64,000 nt of DNA, taken from positions 356,489 to 420,488 of the forward strand of contig NZ_LT669940.1 of assembly GCF_900128505.1 (NCBI RefSeq), written 5' to 3'. Shown piece by piece: positions 45,729-53,699 of the stretch. Source of the DNA: Parabacteroides timonensis. GTDB lineage: Bacteria > Bacteroidota > Bacteroidia > Bacteroidales > Tannerellaceae. The translations under genes and the position numbers were made by a program. Within the stretch, counting starts at the first letter, position 1; every line of letters begins with the position of its first letter. The notes below the pieces were generated by a model. The model was not told where the DNA came from. It saw nothing but the letters and a program-made list of their open reading frames with translations, and made no database searches.

Positions 45729-46922
45729 TTATTTTAAGGCAGCCAAAGCATTTTTAATACGTTTGATAGCTTCTACAATGTTTTCATCGCTGGTAGCATA
45801 GCTCATACGGATACATTCGGGAGCACCGAAAGAAGTACCGCCTACGCAGGCAACATGTGCTTTTTCCAACAGGAACATAGCCAGGTCGTCAGCATCGTTG
45901 ATCGTATTTGTACCGTCTGTCTTTCCGTAGTAGTAGCTACATTTCGGGAACAGGTAGAAAGCTCCTTCCGGTTTGTTGATCTCGAATCCCGGAACTTCCT
46001 TAGCCAGGTTGACGATCAGGTCGCGGCGGCGCTCGAATGCTTTACGCATATCTTCAACCGGCTGCTGTGAGCCTGTATAAGCTGCTTCTGCTGCTTTCTG
46101 TGATACAGAGCAAGGACCTGATGTATACTGTCCCTGAAGTTTGTTTACGGCTTTAACTATCCATTCCGGTCCGGCAATGAAACCGATACGCCAGCCTGTC
46201 ATCGCGTATGCTTTGGAAACACCGTTTACAATAACGGTACGATCCTGCATACCTTCAACAGAGGCAATGCTGTGGTGTTTGCCGATATAGTTGATATGTT
46301 CGTAGATCTCGTCGGCAATAACGATGATTTCCGGATGTTTTTTCAATACTTCTGCCAGGCCGGCCAATTCTTCAGCACTGTAAACAGAGCCTGTCGGATT
46401 GGAAGGAGAGCAGAGGATCAATGCTTTTGTCTTCGGTGTGATAGCTGCTTCCAGCTGAGCCGGAGTGATCTTGAAATCCTGTTCGATACCAGCCGGAACA
46501 ATTACCGGGTTACCTTCAGCCAGCTTAACCATTTCGGGATAACTTACCCAGAACGGTGCCGGAATAATTACTTCGTCTCCCGGATTTACCAATACCAGAA
46601 TCGTGTTACAAACGGATTGTTTAGCTCCGTTCGCACAAGAAATTTGATTGGCTGTATATTCCAATCCGTTTTCATTCTTCAGCTTGGCAACGATCGCATT
46701 ACGTAATGCCGGGTAGCCGGGAACTGGTGAGTAACGAGAGAAGTTATCATCTACCGCTTTTTTTGCAGCTTCCTTAATGTGATCGGGTGTGTTGAAATCA
46801 GGTTCTCCCACACTCAGGTTGATAACATCGATACCTTGTGCTTTGAGCTCATTGCTCTTTTGAGACATCGCCAATGTTGCCGAAGGCGATAAACTTGCTA
46901 AACGATCTGAAACTTGTGTCAT
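45729..46922 (-). CDS. aspC: Pyridoxal-phosphate aminotransferase, aspartate type
   Basis: 397 residues from the ATG at 46922. A TTG 42 bases earlier is open, but it overlaps the -7 box TACTTTTG, so the ATG is preferred. Class I aminotransferase features are present: NLSVGEPDFNTP, the PLP-aspartate region VIADEIYEHI, and the PLP lysine in SKAYAMTGWRIGF, with the R in GCECIRMSYAT-like end (PECIRMSYATS) for the substrate carboxylate. It makes aspartate from oxaloacetate and glutamate. The subclass (aspartate versus prephenate) was not resolved by sequence alone. Confidence 0.85.
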   Translation of the reverse strand: MTQVSDRLASLSPSATLAMSQKSNELKAQGIDVINLSVGEPDFNTPDHIKEAAKKAVDDNFSRYSPVPGYPALRNAIVAKLKNENGLEYTANQISCANGAKQSVCNTILVLVNPGDEVIIPAPFWVSYPEMVKLAEGNPVIVPAGIEQDFKITPAQLEAAITPKTKALILCSPSNPTGSVYSAEELAGLAEVLKKHPEIIVIADEIYEHINYIGKHHSIASVEGMQDRTVIVNGVSKAYAMTGWRIGFIAGPEWIVKAVNKLQGQYTSGPCSVSQKAAEAAYTGSQQPVEDMRKAFERRRDLIVNLAKEVPGFEINKPEGAFYLFPKCSYYYGKTDGTNTINDADDLAMFLLEKAHVACVGGTSFGAPECIRMSYATSDENIVEAIKRIKNALAALK

Positions 46923-46961
46923 GACACTGCTGTTTGTATAGGTTATTTTAAATAGTTGCGA

Positions 46962-46969
46962 CAAAAGTA
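46962..46969 (-). promoter_or_regulatory. -7 box of aminotransferase gene
   Basis: TACTTTTG on the minus strand, 40 bases upstream of the ATG at 46922. It decides against the upstream TTG start. Confidence 0.55.
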
Positions 46970-47003
46970 ATTAATAATCGGCATTCTTGCAACAAATTGC
47001 TAA

Positions 47004-48221
47004 TTATTTGATATTGTGAAGTACATGTCCCATACGTTCCTTCTTTGTCCTCATATAAAACTCGTTATATTTGTTGGGAGTTACTTCGATAGGAACATTT
47101 TCCACAATAGTCAAACCGTAGGCCTCAAGGCCGACCCGTTTTATCGGATTGTTCGTCATCAGGCGCATTTTAGTAATGCCGATGTGTTTCAATATTTGTG
47201 CTCCGACGCCATAATCGCGTTCGTCGGCCTGGTGTCCGAGGTGCAGGTTGGCATCTACAGTATCCAAACCTTCTTCCTGGAGCTTGTAGGCTTTCATTTT
47301 ATCCATCAAACCGATGCCACGTCCTTCCTGGTTCAGGTAAACAATGGCTCCGCGTCCTTCCTTTTCGATCATTTGCATGGCTGTATGCAGCTGTTCGCCA
47401 CATTCACAACGCATGGAACCGAAGATATCTCCGGTGGCACAGGATGAATGAACACGGACCAGGGCGGGTTCTTCACCGGATATATCGCCTTTTATCAAAG
47501 CGATATGCTCCAATCCGTTACTTTTCTGACGGAAAGGAATCAGGTGGAAATGGCCGTATTGTGTAGGCATATCTACTTCCACGCCTTTGTCAACAATAGA
47601 TTCTGTTTTCAGGCGGTAAGCAATCAGGTCTTTGATACAGATAATTTTAATATCGAATTTTTTGGCCACTTCTACCAATTGAGGCAGGCGGGCCATTGTT
47701 CCGTCTTCATTGATGATCTCGATCAATGCTCCGGCAGGGAAAAGTCCGGCCAGGCGAGCCAGGTCGACAGCGGCTTCCGTATGTCCGGCACGGCGAAGTA
47801 CACCGCGGGAACGGGCACGTAGCGGGTTGATATGTCCCGGGCGTCCCAAATCAGACGGTTTTGTCTGGGGATCGGCCAAAGCGCGTATTGTTTCGGCACG
47901 GTCGAACATAGAGACACCGGTAGTACAACCGCCACCCAGTTTATCGACAGTTACAGTGAAAGGTGTTTCCAGCATAGAAGTGTTTCTGGCTACCTGCATA
48001 TCCAGATCGAGTTCCTGGCAACGTTCTTCCGTGATCGGGGCACATAGTACACCACGACCGTATGTCAGCATGAAATTTACTTTTTCGGGAGTTATCTTTT
48101 CAGCAGCAACAATAAAGTCACCTTCGTTTTCGCGATCTTCGTCGTCGACAACGATCAGGAATTTTCCTTCGCGGAAATCTTCAATTGCTTCTTCGATCGT
48201 GTTTAATTTGAAATCACTCAT
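47004..48221 (-). CDS. ribBA: Riboflavin biosynthesis protein RibBA
   Basis: 405 residues. The N-terminal half (to about 200) is 3,4-dihydroxy-2-butanone 4-phosphate synthase, with VVDDEDRENEGDFIVAAE and GHINPLRARSRGVLRRAGHT. The C-terminal half is GTP cyclohydrolase II, with the zinc cysteines in SSCATGDIFGSMRCECGEQ and the catalytic region YLNQEGRGIGL. The fusion catalyses the two committing steps of riboflavin synthesis. The start lies six bases from the end of the upstream permease gene, so the two share a transcript. Confidence 0.95.
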   Translation of the reverse strand: MSDFKLNTIEEAIEDFREGKFLIVVDDEDRENEGDFIVAAEKITPEKVNFMLTYGRGVLCAPITEERCQELDLDMQVARNTSMLETPFTVTVDKLGGGCTTGVSMFDRAETIRALADPQTKPSDLGRPGHINPLRARSRGVLRRAGHTEAAVDLARLAGLFPAGALIEIINEDGTMARLPQLVEVAKKFDIKIICIKDLIAYRLKTESIVDKGVEVDMPTQYGHFHLIPFRQKSNGLEHIALIKGDISGEEPALVRVHSSCATGDIFGSMRCECGEQLHTAMQMIEKEGRGAIVYLNQEGRGIGLMDKMKAYKLQEEGLDTVDANLHLGHQADERDYGVGAQILKHIGITKMRLMTNNPIKRVGLEAYGLTIVENVPIEVTPNKYNEFYMRTKKERMGHVLHNIK

Positions 48222-48227
48222 ATCGTT

Positions 48228-50177
48228 TTAATTTTTAGTTTCTAAGCTCTTGATCATCTCTTCCAGTTCGAGGCTTGTCTTTTGTACTACTTGTACATCA
48301 TGGCGCAACAGCTTGCGCTGATACGTGGCAAGCAGATAGATCGGCAGTCCGATCGGCAGGAAGATTCCGAGTGCCAGTCCGATCTTTCCGTTCAGGTTGG
48401 CATTCAGTTGGTTATATCCGCCTATGACCGGATAGTCCATTAATTTGTTCAATAACAGGTTCTGGTCGGAGTTGGCCAGTTCCTCGATGATCCCTTCCAT
48501 CTCTTCAGCCAGTTGTTCGGCTGTATAATCTTTTCCTCCCTGTTTCCAGAAAGTAATATAATTAAGCCAACGTTTGTGACCTTGTAAATAGGAAGCACAG
48601 TCGTTTGCCAGTTTTTCCAGGCGTGGAAGAACAGATACATAGTTGGGGGTAAAAATGATTACTTCTTTCTTTTCCACCTTACGTCCGGAACGTTTTCCGA
48701 TAAGATTTTTCAGAGCGTTCAGGTATGTATCTGCATTTAGTATCACACTATCGTTTACGGCTTTGTAAGTAAGGAATATCCCCAGCGGAGCCAATACGGC
48801 TGAACTCAACCACATTCCTTCCCAGGCAGCCCATACACCGTCACGGGCCATTTTAAACCCGATGTTATCAATAATATAATAGAAAATGAACAGGATCACA
48901 GAGATTACAACCGGCATACCTAATCCCCCTTTACGGATAATCGCTCCCAGCGGGGCCCCGATAAAGAAGAATACCATACAGGCAAATGACAGGGTGAATT
49001 TCTTGTGCCACTCAGTCATGTGGCGGCGTACCTTCGAGGCTTCATCCCCCATAGTTGCCGCTTTAAAATAGTAATCGGCCTTTACGCTCTCTATATTCGA
49101 CTTTGCACGTACAAGTAAGGCCGCTTTACCGCTGGGCGCTTCCGCCTGGTATAGACTGTCGAAATTGATGATTATAGCCGGTTCATTTTGTTTGTTGACG
49201 AGTGAGTCCGTATTTGTCTCCTGGGCTGTTTTAGCCACATCAGACTCTGCCCTTCTGGGTTTGGAGAATGAACGGCGATAAGACATGTCATAAACACTTT
49301 TCGCATTCAACGTCTTTATGCTATCGAGCCTTACGGTCATTGAATCGATGGAGGTTTGCAAATCGTGCAATTTTTTCCCCATATACTGGTTGGCCATGAA
49401 CGATTCGTCCGTACGGGTGAAGTTTGCATCGAATTCGATAAGAATCTCTTTGAAACTGAAACTTTCCCTACGATACGGAACAGCTGTTTTTGCTCCCGTA
49501 CTGGCCTGAGCCTTCAAATTCTCAAACGATTCGCCGTTAAAGAGCGACAATACTAGAAATAATTTATCAGCCGATGTTTTCAACCGGCCGGAATCGGCCA
49601 CGATAACACGTGCATTGTTGAAACCTTCCGAATAATCGTAGATCATCACATCTTTCAGCAATCCCGTCTTATTGTCCTTTTCTTTTACATATACATTATA
49701 TCCGGTGATTTCACTATAGAAAACCCCTTCCGGAATATCCAGTTCCGGTGATTTCTGCCGCATGGAGTAGAGTAGGGAGTATAATTTAACCTGGACTACA
49801 GGCATGGCGTTGTTCTGGAAAAAGAATGCACCGATGCTTATGATACCGATCGTTATCATAAGCGGTCTCATTATATGTATAAGTGATACCCCGGCCGATT
49901 TCATGGCCAGTAATTCCAAGCGTTCGCCTAGATTTCCGAAAGTCATCAGAGACGCTAATAAGATGGCTAATGGTAAAGCCATCGGTAGGAGGAATAAAGC
50001 AGCATAAAAAAACATTTCGCCGAGCACAGGAATTCCCAACCCCTTTCCCACCATGTCGTCTATGTACCTCCAAAGAAACTGCATGAGTACAATAAACAGA
50101 CAAATACCGAAGGTCATAATGAACAACGGCAGGAAAGTCTGCAGCATAAATGTATATAATCGTTTTATCTTCAACAT
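48228..50177 (-). CDS. LptF/LptG-family permease
   Basis: 649 residues, nearly twice the length of a single LptF or LptG. The N-terminal YjgP/YjgQ domain has helices near 15-35 and 60-85 and GNLGERLELLAMKSAGVSL; the periplasmic jellyroll follows; further helices lie at about 410-480. A long C-terminal extension after about 500 ends with another helix pair. Lipopolysaccharide transport permeases of this type work with LptB. In Bacteroidetes the fused or extended form is common. It is followed by ribBA. Confidence 0.85.
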   Translation of the reverse strand: MLKIKRLYTFMLQTFLPLFIMTFGICLFIVLMQFLWRYIDDMVGKGLGIPVLGEMFFYAALFLLPMALPLAILLASLMTFGNLGERLELLAMKSAGVSLIHIMRPLMITIGIISIGAFFFQNNAMPVVQVKLYSLLYSMRQKSPELDIPEGVFYSEITGYNVYVKEKDNKTGLLKDVMIYDYSEGFNNARVIVADSGRLKTSADKLFLVLSLFNGESFENLKAQASTGAKTAVPYRRESFSFKEILIEFDANFTRTDESFMANQYMGKKLHDLQTSIDSMTVRLDSIKTLNAKSVYDMSYRRSFSKPRRAESDVAKTAQETNTDSLVNKQNEPAIIINFDSLYQAEAPSGKAALLVRAKSNIESVKADYYFKAATMGDEASKVRRHMTEWHKKFTLSFACMVFFFIGAPLGAIIRKGGLGMPVVISVILFIFYYIIDNIGFKMARDGVWAAWEGMWLSSAVLAPLGIFLTYKAVNDSVILNADTYLNALKNLIGKRSGRKVEKKEVIIFTPNYVSVLPRLEKLANDCASYLQGHKRWLNYITFWKQGGKDYTAEQLAEEMEGIIEELANSDQNLLLNKLMDYPVIGGYNQLNANLNGKIGLALGIFLPIGLPIYLLATYQRKLLRHDVQVVQKTSLELEEMIKSLETKN

Positions 50178-50198
50178 TACCTATCCGGGTTGACGGGG

Positions 50199-50206
50199 CA
50201 AAAGTA
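50199..50206 (-). promoter_or_regulatory. -7 box of the lptF/G-ribBA operon
   Basis: TACTTTTG on the minus strand, 22 bases upstream of the permease ATG at 50177. Confidence 0.5.
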
Positions 50207-50249
50207 GTGTAAAAAACGATAAGTACATGACATAAATCTCTAAAACAAC

Positions 50250-50633
50250 CTAAATACCGAGTGTACGTTTCAATTCATAGACTTGCGAGTCCCACAAATT
50301 GATCGAATCTTTCTTTTCATCCGGCTCGGCAAAGTCGGTAATTTCAAGAGCGGTTGCTCCGGTGAGCTCAACAGTGTGAATTAAAAATTCGAAGTAAACA
50401 TTGTCATCATCCTCATCTGCCCAACGATAACGGATACTTATTTCCGGTTTTACGGCCAGTACTTCGGCTTCCTGCTCATCTCTGTCCCACTTAAAAATAT
50501 AAGTGTTGTCATTGATTGTTACATCATCTGCGAACCATGCGGATAGTCCGGGAGGTGTGGTGAGGTGATTCCATAAACTTCGTCGCGAAACTTTATCGAA
50601 AACGTATTCGATATGAAACTTCTCTTTTTTCAT
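50250..50633 (-). CDS. START-like domain protein
   Basis: 127 residues. It shows the START/AHSA1-like pattern: a first strand (KFHIEYVFDKVSR), a helix (SLWNHLTTPPGLSAWFADDV), strands with FKWDRDEQEAEVLAVKPEISIRYRW, and a final helix (DSINLWDSQVYELKRTLGI). The family is small and soluble, with a ligand cavity; function is unknown. It is conserved next to the permease gene in this window but has a separate upstream region. Confidence 0.75.
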   Translation of the reverse strand: MKKEKFHIEYVFDKVSRRSLWNHLTTPPGLSAWFADDVTINDNTYIFKWDRDEQEAEVLAVKPEISIRYRWADEDDDNVYFEFLIHTVELTGATALEITDFAEPDEKKDSINLWDSQVYELKRTLGI

Positions 50634-50769
50634 CTTTCAAGCTATTATTTGCGCAGCAAGATAGGCAAAAGATTGCTATTTGCCAATATTCTTAGAATAA
50701 AAAAACATCTAATTTTTAAAGGCTTAGCTGAAAGCCCCGAAAAATAAACGATTTTTTTTCGCGAAACTG

Positions 50770-50800
50770 TTGCATAATATAAAAATAACCTCTACTTTTG
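50770..50800 (+). promoter_or_regulatory. Promoter of tRNA-Met
   Basis: TACTTTTG (50793-50800) with TTG at 50770-50772 and a 20-base spacer. It is chromosomal and lies just outside the integrated element. Confidence 0.6.
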
Positions 50801-50831
50801 CAGCGTCAATAAGGAAAATTGACAACATGAT

Positions 50832-50905
50832 GGCGAGATAGCTCAGCTGGTTAGAGCGCATGATTCATAATCATGAGGTCCCCGGTTCAATCCCGGGTCT
50901 CGCTA
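50832..50905 (+). tRNA. tRNA-Met (anticodon CAT)
   Basis: 74 bases fold as a standard tRNA: acceptor arms GGCGAGA/TCTCGCT (with G-U at the first pair), D-arm GCTC/GAGC, anticodon stem CATGA/TCATG around TTCATAA, and T-arm CCCGG/CCGGG with TTCAATC. The acceptor 5' end is GG, unlike the C1-A72 of initiator tRNA, so it looks like the elongator form; a lysidine-modified isoleucine tRNA cannot be ruled out. Its 3' 72 bases form the left attachment repeat of the integrated element. Confidence 0.9.
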
Positions 50906-50906
50906 C
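50835..50906. repeat. Left attachment repeat (attL)
   Basis: 72 bases identical to 61552-61623. The repeat begins three bases inside the tRNA and ends one base after it. Bases on both sides of the two copies differ, so the repeat marks integration of a 10.7-kb element into the tRNA gene. Confidence 0.85.
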
Positions 50907-50917
50907 TTTGAAAATCA

Positions 50918-50949
50918 AGCAGTTACAACAATAAGTAACTGCTTTTTTT
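50918..50949 (+). terminator. Element-borne terminator of tRNA-Met
   Basis: AGCAGTTAC (50918-50926) pairs with GTAACTGCT (50935-50943), followed by TTTTTT. It replaces the original tRNA terminator, which is now at 61636. Confidence 0.75.
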
Positions 50950-50998
50950 ATGTCTTTTCAGATGGTTTTTACCTGAATTTTCGTGGTTTTCAGAGGCA

Positions 50999-51020
50999 GA
51001 GTTAAACCAAGAGTTAAACC
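50999..51020 (+). repeat. Left integrase-arm-like repeats
   Basis: GAGTTAAACC occurs at 50999-51008 and 51011-51020, 12 bases apart. The same motif and spacing recur at 61497-61518 near the right end of the element. Confidence 0.55.
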
Positions 51021-51029
51021 AAAAAATGT

Positions 51030-52229
51030 ATGAGTACAACGGTTAACGTCTTGTGTTACAAGTCTAAAGTTTTAGCAAATGGCGAAAGCCCTTTAATGCT
51101 TCGTATCTGTAAAGATGGTAAAAAGAAGTATAAGAGTATTGGAGTTTCTATTAATCCTATCTATTGGGACTATACAAAAGGTAAATTGAAAAGGAATTGT
51201 CCTAACTACAACAGTATTCATTTGCTGATAACAGAACAGTTAAATGAATATTCTAATCAGATTGTTGATTTCCAAGTCTCTAAGAAAGATTTTACAGCTT
51301 CTTCATTAGTTGAAAAAATAGATCAGCCAGTAAGAAAAGTAACTGTAAAGGCTTTTATAGAGAATGAAGTTGAACGTTTAAAAGCAGAGAATCGGATTAA
51401 TTATGCTTCGTCGCATAAACATCTTCTAAACTCTTTGTTGTCATATAAAAAGAATCTGGAGATTCCTTTTAGTGAAATTGGTGTAACTTGGTTGAAAAGC
51501 TATGAATCTTTTTTGAGGCAACAAGGACTTGCGAATAATACGATAGGTATTCGATTACGCACATTGAGGGCTGTTTATAATCGTGCAATAGAGGAAAATC
51601 TTGTCAAATCGGAATGTTATCCATTTAAGAAGTATAAGGTGGCTAAATTGCAGGAAGAAACAGTAAAGCGTGCTATTTCAAAGGACGATATAAAGAGAAT
51701 CATGCAATATCGATCTCCTAATCCGTATTTGAGATTCCCTATAGACTTATTCCTGTTTTCCTATTTCATGGGTGGTATAAACTTTGTTGATATTGCTTAT
51801 CTGACAGAGGATAATATTATTGATAATCAATTGGTATATGTTAGAAAGAAAACTAAAAAGCGAATTAAACTGCCGTTGCAACCTATTGCTATTGAGTTGA
51901 TTAATAAATATAAGAAGGCTGACAATCTCTTTTTGTTTCCAATTCTTAATGATTTTCACAAAAGTGAACAACAAAAAATCAATAGAGTAAGGAAAGTTAT
52001 CAAAAAGATAAATAAACGTTTGAAAGAAATAGGAGAGGAATTAAACTTGCCTATTGACTTGACAACATACGTCGCCCGTCATAGTTTTGCCACATCATTA
52101 AAGAGATCAGGCGTGAATACCTCTTTAATCTGTGAGGCTTTAGGGCACAGTTCAGAGAGAGTAACTCAAATCTATCTGGACAGCTTCGGTAATGACCAGA
52201 TGGAAGACGCAATGAAAAAACTACTCTAA
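51030..52229 (+). CDS. Tyrosine recombinase (integrase) of the tRNA-Met element
   Basis: 399 residues. The order is an N-terminal arm-binding region, a SAM-like core-binding domain (KAFIENEVERLKAENRINYA), and a catalytic domain with YVARHSFATS, LICEALGHSS and the terminal tyrosine in ERVTQIYLDSF. The place of the first catalytic arginine reads MGGINF, so that residue is replaced, as in the IntDOT group of Bacteroidetes integrases. It inserts and excises the element at the tRNA gene. It lies next to attL, reading inward. A terminator follows at 52233. Confidence 0.9.
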   Translation: MSTTVNVLCYKSKVLANGESPLMLRICKDGKKKYKSIGVSINPIYWDYTKGKLKRNCPNYNSIHLLITEQLNEYSNQIVDFQVSKKDFTASSLVEKIDQPVRKVTVKAFIENEVERLKAENRINYASSHKHLLNSLLSYKKNLEIPFSEIGVTWLKSYESFLRQQGLANNTIGIRLRTLRAVYNRAIEENLVKSECYPFKKYKVAKLQEETVKRAISKDDIKRIMQYRSPNPYLRFPIDLFLFSYFMGGINFVDIAYLTEDNIIDNQLVYVRKKTKKRIKLPLQPIAIELINKYKKADNLFLFPILNDFHKSEQQKINRVRKVIKKINKRLKEIGEELNLPIDLTTYVARHSFATSLKRSGVNTSLICEALGHSSERVTQIYLDSFGNDQMEDAMKKLL

Positions 52230-52232
52230 ACC

Positions 52233-52274
52233 AAAGAATCCTGTTTCCAGAAATGGGGACAGGATTCTTTTCCT
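52233..52274 (+). terminator. Terminator of integrase gene
   Basis: AAAGAATCCTGT (52233-52244) pairs with ACAGGATTCTTT (52259-52270), followed by T-rich sequence. Confidence 0.8.
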
Positions 52275-52344
52275 TTCACTACTTTGTTTGTTACATTAAG
52301 TTTTTTATTTACTTTGTGTATTATTTATTTTAAATCTTAGTGTA

Positions 52345-52875
52345 ATGGAAATCACAGACAAAGATCGCATTTTCGCTATATTTTCCAATGGTGAATTTGT
52401 AAAGAAAAAGAAACTGGAGGAATTAGTAATGCTTCCAGATGTGGAATTTTATGTAATACAAAGACATACAGGAATATATGAGAATAAATATCTTTATCAA
52501 TATTTTCTAATTGATAAGGATGGTAATTCGCAAAATATTAAAACTCAACATTTTGAAGTTATATATATAAATGAAGATAACGATGAAAATGGTAATATAA
52601 AAAATATAGATTACTTTAAGTTCAGAGAAATTTATATTTGCGAAATCCAAACAGGAAAAAGATATAAATTTGTATCCCGAATTAAAAGTATTGATTTTAT
52701 CAAACAAGAAATAATGCCTCTTTTAGAAAAATTAGAAGAATATGGTTCATGGGAATCTTATCAAGTATCAATTGAAAATGAACGTCTCAAAGAAGAACTA
52801 AAAGAATTAAAGTCAAAGTACGAAGATTTGGATAGAGAATATCGACAGCTTAAATCTCAGAGCAAAACAGAATAG
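52345..52875 (+). CDS. Hypothetical protein of mobile element, coiled-coil end
   Basis: 176 residues, no family recognised. The N-terminal two thirds are mixed alpha/beta, with DKDRIFAIFSNGEFVKKKKL and several Tyr-rich strands. The last 50 residues form a heptad-like coil (ENERLKEELKELKSKYEDLD). The stop is two bases before the next start, so the two are translationally linked. Codons are very AT-rich compared with the chromosome. It may belong with the 249- and 599-residue proteins as one module. Confidence 0.65.
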   Translation: MEITDKDRIFAIFSNGEFVKKKKLEELVMLPDVEFYVIQRHTGIYENKYLYQYFLIDKDGNSQNIKTQHFEVIYINEDNDENGNIKNIDYFKFREIYICEIQTGKRYKFVSRIKSIDFIKQEIMPLLEKLEEYGSWESYQVSIENERLKEELKELKSKYEDLDREYRQLKSQSKTE

Positions 52876-52877
52876 AC

Positions 52878-53627
52878 ATGATAAACTTAACAAAAGAACA
52901 GTACATTAAGGTATTAGATACTCACCGTACTTTGCATATCGTGGATTCCGCAAAAAGAGTAAAAGAGTATTACGATCGAAAAGAATATGCCATTCAATGC
53001 GATTCACCCATTTTGAAAGAACTGTTTGAAATGGGGAAACTTCCTATTGATGAGCGTTATGTTAAATTACAACAGGGAACATACCAGATTTTGGATATTC
53101 GTAGAAAGCCAATCGAGTTTAAGGGACAAACCCGTATGGCTGATATTGCATACGTCTTGTACCGTAAAGAAAGGGCTGTTGAAAAATATGAAGAAATAGA
53201 GGGTAAGGACAGGCGTGAAATATATAGAGAAGAGCGAAGAAAAACAATAGAAGATTTCGATTTCTGGTTTAAAGTCTACCAAGTAAAGATATGGCCTCTG
53301 TTTAATGAAAACTCAAAAGAGAGCGAAGGTAATTCCAAATTGCAGGAATTAATAGGCAATCAGATCATTGTGCATAAAATAGAATTAGACCCCGAAACAC
53401 GTACTTATAAGGTGGACTGGTTCAATATGGCTAATTTTGAAAACTGGATTGAAAGTTCAGCCCATATTAATATGATGTTGGAGCAAGAAGCGGAAAAAGA
53501 GGCTGCAAAAGAACAGGCATTCTTGGACAGTCTGGAAAATCCTATAGACTATGATCCTGAATTATATGCAGGTGATCCAGTAGGTTTCCAAGAGGATTTA
53601 TTCTGTGAAGAGGATTTCATAGACTGA
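52878..53627 (+). CDS. Hypothetical protein of mobile element, acidic tail
   Basis: 249 residues, not recognised. It begins with a helical region (LTKEQYIKVLDTHRTLHIVD), has a basic-acidic middle (EEIEGKDRREIYREERRKT), and ends in an acidic tail (DLFCEEDFID). Nothing suggests membrane or export. It starts two bases after the previous stop and is followed by a terminator-like hairpin before the helicase-like gene. Confidence 0.65.
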   Translation: MINLTKEQYIKVLDTHRTLHIVDSAKRVKEYYDRKEYAIQCDSPILKELFEMGKLPIDERYVKLQQGTYQILDIRRKPIEFKGQTRMADIAYVLYRKERAVEKYEEIEGKDRREIYREERRKTIEDFDFWFKVYQVKIWPLFNENSKESEGNSKLQELIGNQIIVHKIELDPETRTYKVDWFNMANFENWIESSAHINMMLEQEAEKEAAKEQAFLDSLENPIDYDPELYAGDPVGFQEDLFCEEDFID

Positions 53628-53644
53628 TAGTCTGTTTATATGAG

Positions 53645-53696
53645 GGACAATTTTTATTTTTGTATTTAATATAAGAATAAATTTTGTCCTTTTTTA
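53645..53696 (+). terminator. Terminator-like hairpin abutting the helicase-like gene
   Basis: GGACAA (53645-53650) pairs with TTGTCC (53684-53689), and TTTTTT runs to 53696, four bases before the ATG at 53700. It could end the upstream transcript or attenuate the downstream gene. Confidence 0.5.
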
Positions 53697-53699
53697 TTT

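Noticed and set aside
45729..46964. TTG start for the aminotransferase
   Set aside because: The TTG lies inside the -7 box TACTTTTG, so it cannot be in the mRNA leader.
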